This document shows positions 5,232 through 9,837 of a stretch of 9,837 nucleotides of DNA, piece by piece. Under the pieces are notes generated by a model that had not been told where the DNA came from, made no database searches, and saw nothing but the letters and a program-made list of their open reading frames with translations. The DNA is taken from positions 1 to 9,837 of the forward strand of contig CALIEL010000049.1 of assembly GCA_938022235.1 (NCBI GenBank). Reading direction: 5' to 3'. Origin of the DNA: Oribacterium parvum (GTDB lineage Bacteria; Bacillota; Clostridia; Lachnospirales; Lachnospiraceae). Each line of letters begins with the position of its first letter. Position 1 is the first letter of the stretch. The position numbers and the translations under genes are program-made.

Positions 5232-6365
5232 TCACATAAAGTCATCGTTATGATTATCCTGGGATAAAAAGCCGAAGAATTCTCCTTCATCCAATTTTCG
5301 GAGAATAAGCTTAGCTTCCTCCAAAGGACAAGGCAGTGCTCCCTCTTTACAATATAGAACTTCAGAAATCATCACCACGGTTTCCGCATTTTCCTGCTTC
5401 AGACTGGGAACCAGCACAAAATCTCCCACGGAAATATTGTCCTCTAAGCTCCTAAAATAACTAGGCTTTCCATTCGGTTCAGATAAACAGCTTAGAAAAA
5501 TATGTTCTCCTTCTTTCACACCATGTCGATACAGTCTTGGATCAAAAAGAGAACCGAATACACCGTAGTAGGACAGAGTCTTATGAAAGTCCTCCAATAA
5601 GTCTTCCCAGTCATCCGGAAGGCCATAGCGATCATAGGACCTCTTTACCTGAAAATACCGACCATCCCGATATTGAATTGTAATCTCTAAAAGGGCCGGA
5701 CTCTCTTCCCCTATGCTTCCCTCACTCTGATCATAATGTTGAAAATAGCGTTCTATATTGCCCAAAAGATAATCCACGATTTTGGGTATAAAGTACTCAT
5801 GCTTTACCGAAGGAAGCTTATTCATGTTCTGCAGGTAAACAAGGCTTTGACTTTCTCTGGAAAGAAGCAGGGTTTCTTCAAAAAAGACATCCTCTCTTTC
5901 TTCTTTCTGTGTCAAAGGATTCCAGCTTACATTCTCCCTTTCCTCTTCCACACGTAAGGAAAAACGCATAATCTGATGAGAATTCGCGCTGTTCACTTCA
6001 GCCGTCAGTCTGTTTAAAGAAGCAATAAAACGGTTCCAACTTCCCGGAACACTATTAATCCCTTGATACTCTTTCGCCTCTTGATTCTCTTCTTTATACA
6101 GCAAAAACCAACGGAAGGAAAATGCAGGAATACCTCCTTTTTTTTCCTGAAAATAGCTACGCTTCCACTTCGGTATGGCACACTCATCTAAAGAGTTTAA
6201 GAAGCTTTCCGAAGATTCTTTGGGCACATTCAAGACAAGAGCCGGACCCTCATCCTCTACAGGCGCATCATAGGCATACTTAATCCGACCATTCTTCATC
6301 CAAATGTTCAATGAGCTTTCCCCTACACCCAGTCCATCCAGCTTTAAATTCAAGTACTCCAGCAT
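5232..6365 (-). CDS. Conserved-looking protein of unknown function, operon partner of the PIN-like gene
   Basis: The 377-residue protein is soluble, with no signal peptide or membrane segment. I do not recognise a named family. Two parts share a pattern: residues about 84-120 (RWFLLYKEEN, then VPGSWNRFIASLNRL) and about 226-265 (LEITIQYRDG, then LPDDWEDLLEDFHKTL). Each has a beta-rich stretch followed by Pro/Gly-x-x-Trp and an amphipathic helix, as if from an internal duplication. The C-terminal part (about 312-360) reads VGDFVLVP, VVMISEVLYC, then CPLEEAKLILRKL, a small beta-barrel-like module of a type I recall from uncharacterised Bacillota proteins. ATG at 6365 has AGGAG seven bases upstream. 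A TATAAT box at 6401-6396 is close to the start. The PIN-like gene follows after 16 bases, so the products probably act together. No catalytic residues can be named. Confidence 0.75.
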   Translation of the reverse strand: MLEYLNLKLDGLGVGESSLNIWMKNGRIKYAYDAPVEDEGPALVLNVPKESSESFLNSLDECAIPKWKRSYFQEKKGGIPAFSFRWFLLYKEENQEAKEYQGINSVPGSWNRFIASLNRLTAEVNSANSHQIMRFSLRVEEERENVSWNPLTQKEEREDVFFEETLLLSRESQSLVYLQNMNKLPSVKHEYFIPKIVDYLLGNIERYFQHYDQSEGSIGEESPALLEITIQYRDGRYFQVKRSYDRYGLPDDWEDLLEDFHKTLSYYGVFGSLFDPRLYRHGVKEGEHIFLSCLSEPNGKPSYFRSLEDNISVGDFVLVPSLKQENAETVVMISEVLYCKEGALPCPLEEAKLILRKLDEGEFFGFLSQDNHNDDFM

Positions 6366-6395
6366 GAAGCCTCTCCTTTCTCTTTAGTTAGCTTC

Positions 6396-6401
6396 ATTAT
6401 A
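6396..6401 (-). promoter_or_regulatory. Probable -10 box for the unknown/PIN-like operon
   Basis: A perfect TATAAT lies on the minus strand 30 bases before the ATG at 6365. The -35 is poor: TTGCTG at 6427-6422 gives a 20-base spacer and CTGTAT at 6424-6419 a 17-base spacer, so this promoter may be weak or activator-dependent. It is divergent from the tRNA-Ser promoter. Confidence 0.5.
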
Positions 6402-6445
6402 GCGTATCGTTTCGAAAAATACAGCAAAGTTCTAAAAAATAATGC

Positions 6446-6474
6446 TTGATTTTCAAAAAAGCTAATGGTATACT
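6446..6474 (+). promoter_or_regulatory. Sigma-A promoter of tRNA-Ser
   Basis: TTGATT (6446-6451) and TATACT (6469-6474) are separated by 17 bases, with TGG directly before the -10 giving an extended -10. The predicted start is near 6481, nine bases before the tRNA. Confidence 0.85.
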
Positions 6475-6489
6475 TGCACAGTTGACTGA

Positions 6490-6573
6490 GACGAGGTGTG
6501 ATAATGGTAGTCGGCCAGCCTGGAAAGTTGGTGCCCGTTCTACGGGTTGTGGGTTCAAGTCCCATCCTCGTCG
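6490..6573 (+). tRNA. tRNA-Ser, anticodon GGA
   Basis: This is an 84-base class II tRNA. The acceptor arms GACGAGG and CCTCGTC pair fully, with discriminator G as usual for serine. The anticodon stem CCAGC/GTTGG encloses CTGGAAA, so the anticodon is GGA, reading UCC and UCU. The variable arm has a GCCCGT-TCT-ACGGGT stem and the T arm contains TTCAAGT. The D stem is only three pairs (TGA/TCG, one of them a wobble). CCA is not encoded. It is the only plus-strand gene in the window, with its own promoter and terminator. Confidence 0.92.
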
Positions 6574-6580
6574 CTAAGAT

Positions 6581-6627
6581 AAAAAGCCTTGATTCATGTG
6601 AGAAACGACATAAATCAGGGCTTTTTT
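6581..6627 (+). terminator. Rho-independent terminator of tRNA-Ser
   Basis: AAAAAGCCTTGATT (6581-6594) pairs with AATCAGGGCTTTTT (6613-6626) over 14 bp with one G-U pair, then a T-run. It starts seven bases after the tRNA. Confidence 0.9.
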
Positions 6628-6643
6628 CTTTCCTTAATTCACC

Positions 6644-6668
6644 AAAAAAGGAGCTGTAAGCCCCTTTT
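6644..6668 (-). terminator. Rho-independent terminator of the suf operon
   Basis: On the minus strand AAAAGGGGC pairs with GCTCCTTTT (one G-U) around a five-base loop, followed by further Ts. The stem begins right at the sufU stop codon (6669-6667). With the plus-strand terminator at 6581-6627 it separates the convergent suf operon and tRNA-Ser. Confidence 0.85.
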
Positions 6669-7134
6669 AATCAAACTTTCCGGAATACTTGTCAATCTTT
6701 CCTTCATCCGCATCCTTAAAGATTTCATCCATGGTTCTCCAACCAAGTACAGCACACTTTACTCTGGCTGGCATGTGAGAAATATCCTCCAGGATTCCGG
6801 CTTCTTCCAGCTCTTCCTTCTCCTCCTCCGTAATCTTTCCCCGAATCATGCGCAGAAAGATTTCAGAAAGCCGAAGAGCTTCGTCCTTTGTTTTTCCTAT
6901 GATTAAATCGCACATAATATCTGCACTGGCCTGAGAAATTGCACAGCCGTCTCCATCAAAGCTGGCTTCGGAAATAACATTATCCTTATCCAACTTTAAA
7001 TACAAGACGATATCGTCTCCACAGCTGGGGTTCACTCCCTCTAAAGAAAAGCTGGCATCCTCCATCTTATACTTATTGTTTGGTCGAATATTATGTTCTG
7101 TTAAAATCTCATTATAGTAGGTGTTACTCCCCAT
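6667..7134 (-). CDS. sufU: SufU, zinc-dependent sulfur transfer protein of Fe-S cluster assembly
   Basis: The 155-residue protein is the IscU-fold partner that accepts persulfide sulfur from the cysteine desulfurase SufS and passes it on to the SufBCD scaffold. All the metal and sulfur ligands of the family are present: Cys38 and Asp40 (NPSCGDD), Cys64 (GDGCAISQAS) and Cys127 (ARVKCAVLGW). It has the roughly 18-20 residue insertion between the second and third cysteines (about GKITEEEKEELEEAG) that marks SufU rather than IscU/NifU. The length is normal. ATG at 7134 lies inside the end of sufS (11-base overlap) with AGGAG nine bases upstream, indicating translational coupling. It is the last gene of the suf operon, followed by a strong terminator. 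Confidence 0.95.
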   Translation of the reverse strand: MGSNTYYNEILTEHNIRPNNKYKMEDASFSLEGVNPSCGDDIVLYLKLDKDNVISEASFDGDGCAISQASADIMCDLIIGKTKDEALRLSEIFLRMIRGKITEEEKEELEEAGILEDISHMPARVKCAVLGWRTMDEIFKDADEGKIDKYSGKFD

Positions 7135-8359
7135 ATCCCATCACTCCTCGAATAGTTTTTAATGCCGCTAAAAAGGCATCCACATCTTCCTTTGTATTGT
7201 AAAGACCAAGACTGACTCTGGTGGTACTTGGTGTTCCCAGGAATTTCATCAAAGGCTGGGCACAGTGGTGTCCCGCCCGGACGCAAACCTGATTGGAATT
7301 GAAAATGGCTGCAATATCATGGGGATGAACCCCGTCAATGGTAAAGGTTACAATGCCATGATGTCTTTTCGGATCCTTGGAACCAATGATGTGTACATGG
7401 GGGATTTTCTCCATTCCCTCCATGAGATAAGCACAGAGCTCCGCCTCTCTTTCCTCAATAAAGGAAAATCCGACTTTATCAAGAAAAGAAATCGCCGCTG
7501 TAAGACCAACCGCACCGCCAACATTTACCGTACCCGCCTCAAACTTATGAGGAAGCTCTGCCCAGGTGGCGCCTTCCTTGGTCACATATTCAATCATTTC
7601 TCCGCCGAAAAGGAAGGGAGGCATCTTTTCCAGAAGCTCCTTCTTTCCGTATACGGCGCCGATTCCCATGGGAGCATAGAGCTTATGACCGGAAAATACC
7701 AAAAAGTCCACATCCAAATCCTGAACATCCACCTTGGTGTGTGGAACAGACTGGGCTCCGTCACAAACAAATACCGCTCCAATTTCATGGGCAAGCTTTG
7801 CAAACAGTTTAATGTCCTGAATATTTCCAAGAACATTGGAAACCTGCGCCATGGCCACCAGCTTCACCTTTGGATTTAAGACTGCTCGGAAGCTTTCTTC
7901 CGTAATAATTCCTTCTTCATTGGGCTCCAGAAAATGAAGCTTCAGCCCCTTTTCCTTTGCCAGCTGCTGCCAGGGAATAAAATTACTGTGATGCTCCGAA
8001 ATCGGAAGCATGATTTCATCCCCCTCCTGCAAAAAGGCTCTGCCATAGGTATAGGCAATAAGATTCAATCCCTAGGTAGCATTTCTTACAAAGATGATTT
8101 CTGCGCTTCCCTTCGCATTTAGAAACTTCGCCACAGCTTCCCTTGCCTCTTCATAGGCTTCCGTAGCCTTTAAAGAAAGCTCGTAGAGCCCACGGAGAGG
8201 GTTGGCATTTTACGCATGATAATAATGCTCCATAGCTTCCAAAACCTGCTTTGGCTTCTGGGTAGTTGCCGCATTATCCAAGTAGGCAAAGCTTCCTGTT
8301 TTGAAAATAGGAAAATCTTCTTTTAATTTTTTCGCCAATTCCTCTCTTGCTAATTCCAT
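7124..8359 (-). pseudogene. sufS: sufS cysteine desulfurase interrupted by two in-frame stop codons
   Basis: The frame from ATG 8359 to TAA 7126-7124 spans 412 codons, the normal length for SufS, the PLP enzyme that takes sulfur from cysteine for Fe-S assembly. Family hallmarks are intact: YLDNAATTQKP near residues 26-36, SEHHSNFIPWQ, DGAQSVPH, the PLP lysine in SGHKLYAPMG (about 226) and the active-site cysteine in VRAGHHCAQPL (about 366). However, codon 50 is TAA (8212-8210), where the family has Tyr before NAN, and codon 96 is TAG (8074-8072), inside VRNAT-stop-GLN, where a near-invariant Glu is expected. No frameshift is present. ATG overlaps the sufD stop by one base and the 3' end overlaps sufU. 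Read literally, only a 49-residue peptide and perhaps an internal restart (TTG 8068 or ATG 8011) would be made; neither should be an active enzyme. It is either a young pseudogene or sequence error. Confidence 0.88.
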
Positions 8360-9414
8360 TATTCCTCTTCCTTACCCTTTCCTCTGATAGTCTCCTCAAT
8401 ATATGCCTGAATACTCTTATCGGAAATGCTGTGAATAACATTTTCCATTCTGGCTTCCGCCATCAGCTCATAGGTACTTTCCAAATCCATGCCCCTACTT
8501 TGCATATAAAAGACACTGTCCTCGTCCAAACGACCGATGGTAGCACCGTGGTTTCCTTCCACATCATCCTCATCACAAAGAATGACCGGAATGGTCTGGT
8601 TTACCACATTGTCATCCATCAAAAGTACATTTTCCTGCTCATTACCGCAGGCGCCCTTTGCCCCATGCTTTAGGTCAATAGTGCCCCGGAAAATTTTAAA
8701 GGCTTCCCCTCTCAGCACACCGTCACAGTAAATATGCGATTCACTCTTCTTTCCGAAGTGATTTACCAAAAGGTTGTAGTCCGCTCTTTCCTGCTTCTCT
8801 AAGAAGTAGCCAAGATGCAATTCCGCCTCACTTCGATTTCCTAAAAGGTCAGCCCGATAGCCCATATGGGCACTCTTTCCGCAAAGATGAATCCCGCTAA
8901 TCTTTACTTTCGCCGATTCCTGAAGCTGCAAAGATAAGTCATCATAGCTTCGGAACCCATCTCCGAACTTACTCACCAAAATCAGATTCAGCTCCGCATT
9001 CTTTTCCAAAATAAACTTTTCCTGTAAATAAGCGGATCCTACTGCCTTCTCCTCTGATTCTCTATGCAAGAAGAGAGTAAGCTTTGCCCCCTCCTCCAGA
9101 TAGAAGCGGAAGGAAGAATGCTGGTTCTCTTTACTCTCATAAAGAAAATGCATAATCATGGGAGCCTTGGCTTCACCCTTTTTAATGCGATAGCCGGTGC
9201 TTTCACAGCCGTCTTCCTTCGCAAGACCGGCTAATTCCTCTCCCAAACCGCTGACTACTTGAGAGAAGTCTCCCTCTCCTCTAGTGGCCTCTTCTTCTAT
9301 TTCCGGTGTAAAGGATTGAAATGCGCCCTCAATCTTAATTTTACTTTCATTCATTTTCAGCCAGCGAAATGTAGGAACCGGCATTTTATTGATAATTAAT
9401 TCTTCTGTACGCAC
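8359..9414 (-). CDS. sufD: SufD, Fe-S cluster assembly scaffold subunit
   Basis: The 351-residue protein is the SufD-type partner of SufB in the SufBC2D scaffold that builds nascent Fe-S clusters in the cytosol. The N-terminus MPVPTFRWLKMNES matches the family's conserved xPxxTWxWLKVN opening. The middle is the repetitive beta-helix (FRFYLEEGAKLTLFLHRES, FILEKNAELNLILVSKF). The C-terminal core has GNHGATIGRLDED with His289, equivalent to the His of Escherichia coli SufD that takes part in cluster assembly, then VFYMQSRGMD. The start is GTG at 9414, with AGGAGG only four bases upstream, 12 bases after the sufB stop. The sufS ATG overlaps its TAA by one base. The length is slightly short but within the family's range. 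Confidence 0.94.
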   Translation of the reverse strand: MRTEELIINKMPVPTFRWLKMNESKIKIEGAFQSFTPEIEEEATRGEGDFSQVVSGLGEELAGLAKEDGCESTGYRIKKGEAKAPMIMHFLYESKENQHSSFRFYLEEGAKLTLFLHRESEEKAVGSAYLQEKFILEKNAELNLILVSKFGDGFRSYDDLSLQLQESAKVKISGIHLCGKSAHMGYRADLLGNRSEAELHLGYFLEKQERADYNLLVNHFGKKSESHIYCDGVLRGEAFKIFRGTIDLKHGAKGACGNEQENVLLMDDNVVNQTIPVILCDEDDVEGNHGATIGRLDEDSVFYMQSRGMDLESTYELMAEARMENVIHSISDKSIQAYIEETIRGKGKEEE

Positions 9415-9426
9415 AATTCCTCCTTC

Positions 9427-9837
9427 CTAGCCAATGGCTCCAACCATCTCCAAACGAATCAGGTTGTTCATCTCCACCGCATACTCCAACGGTAGCTCCT
9501 TGGAAACGGAGTCCGCAAATCCGCTGACAATCAGAGACTTAGCCTCCTCCTCGGGAATACCGCGGGACATCAGATAAAATACAGCTTCATCGGAGATTCT
9601 TCCAATCTTTGCCTCATGCCCCACATCCGCCTGATTGGTACGAACATCAATGGCGGGAACCGTATCGGAACGGGACTGGTCATCCAGCATCAAAGACTGA
9701 CAGGATACCGCAGACTTTGCATTTTTCGCCTGATTTTGGATTACTACTGCAGAACGATAGGTAGAAATACCGCCACTCTTGGAAATGGAACGAGTATTGA
9801 TATAGGAACTGGTATCTTTTCCGATATGCACCATCTT
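9427..9837 (-). CDS. sufB: SufB, Fe-S cluster assembly scaffold subunit, C-terminal part (5' end outside window)
   Basis: The open frame enters at the right edge (AAG ATG GTG CAT) and ends at TAG 9429-9427, giving 136 residues; full SufB is about 470, so roughly the last 30% is visible. The sequence MVHIGKDTSSYINTRSISK, AVSCQSLMLDDQSRSDTVP, VGHEAKIGRISDEAVFYLMSRG and KELPLEYAVEMNNLIRLEM is diagnostic for the SufB C-terminus. The cysteine in AVSCQS corresponds to the conserved scaffold cysteine. SufB binds SufD and the SufC ATPase and receives sulfur through SufU. No stop or frameshift is seen in the visible part. The methionine at 9834 is internal, not the start. Confidence 0.95.
   Translation of the reverse strand, partial: KMVHIGKDTSSYINTRSISKSGGISTYRSAVVIQNQAKNAKSAVSCQSLMLDDQSRSDTVPAIDVRTNQADVGHEAKIGRISDEAVFYLMSRGIPEEEAKSLIVSGFADSVSKELPLEYAVEMNNLIRLEMVGAIG

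Noticed and set aside
6350..6565. A 71-codon minus-strand frame overlapping tRNA-Ser
   Set aside because: It starts on the antisense of the tRNA and runs through the promoter region into the start of the 377-aa gene; tRNA-derived frames of this kind are typical annotation errors.
3208..6573. A tRNA-bounded integrated mobile element
   Set aside because: No integrase, transposase, direct repeats of the tRNA ends or attachment-like duplications were seen, and the two tRNAs are different and oppositely oriented.
7265..7879. A 204-codon plus-strand frame antisense to sufS
   Set aside because: The minus-strand reading gives clear cysteine desulfurase motifs; the antisense product matches nothing recognisable and has no start context.
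7124..8068. sufS as a genuine shorter gene starting at TTG 8068
   Set aside because: There is no properly spaced ribosome binding site, and the product would lose about 97 N-terminal residues including the conserved cofactor-binding loop; the upstream frame clearly encodes the missing part.
7124..8359. Stop-codon reassignment in this organism
   Set aside because: The two sufS stops would have to stand for different amino acids (Tyr and Glu), no other gene here has internal TAA or TAG, and other genes use TAA and TAG as normal ends.
8347..8673. A 108-codon plus-strand frame antisense to sufD
   Set aside because: It is a shadow of the well-supported sufD coding sequence.

Overview
The window looks like a chromosome segment of a low-to-moderate GC Bacillota, most likely a Clostridia/Lachnospiraceae-type anaerobe. 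The signs are a sufB-sufD-sufS-sufU gene order with SufU, strong AGGAG ribosome binding sites, GTG starts, tRNAs without an encoded CCA, and AT-rich hairpin terminators. Genus cannot be fixed from sequence alone. All protein genes lie on the minus strand, so the window reads right to left. The only plus-strand gene is a tRNA-Ser.

Right end (9837 to 6667): the tail of sufB, then sufD, sufS and sufU, tightly packed or overlapping. They encode the SUF iron-sulfur cluster machine: SufB/SufD scaffold, SufS cysteine desulfurase and SufU zinc-dependent sulfur acceptor. SufC is presumably upstream, outside the window. sufS is the most striking object here. Its frame is otherwise intact and family-like, but two in-frame stop codons (TAA at codon 50, TAG at codon 96) interrupt the N-terminal region, one of them inside the conserved N-A-T-E-G-[IL]-N loop.

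Middle (6669 to 3410): convergent terminators separate sufU from a plus-strand tRNA-Ser(GGA). Divergent from that tRNA is a two-gene unit: a 377-aa protein of unknown function, then a 601-aa protein with an N-terminal PIN-like nuclease fold and a very long charged, repetitive tail. The unit is followed by a minus-strand tRNA-Leu whose anticodon reads AAG, with its own promoter and terminator. The two orphan protein genes therefore sit between two class II tRNA genes.

Left (3153 to 1): a gene-poor stretch holds a short 12-bp direct-repeat array and a good promoter. It is followed by an operon of a short-chain dehydrogenase and an RluA-family pseudouridine synthase, ended by an AT-rich hairpin that overlaps the stop codon. 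Next comes a 338-bp AT-rich, strongly strand-asymmetric spacer carrying about eight copies of a 15-16 bp repeat. The window ends inside a YifB/ComM-type AAA+ ATPase, cut at its Walker A loop.

The segment is mostly ordinary housekeeping content. The items worth a second look are the doubly interrupted sufS, the PIN-tail/unknown pair between tRNAs, the two short repeat arrays, and the inverted repeat over the tRNA-Leu promoter. No mobile element, CRISPR array or phage gene was seen.
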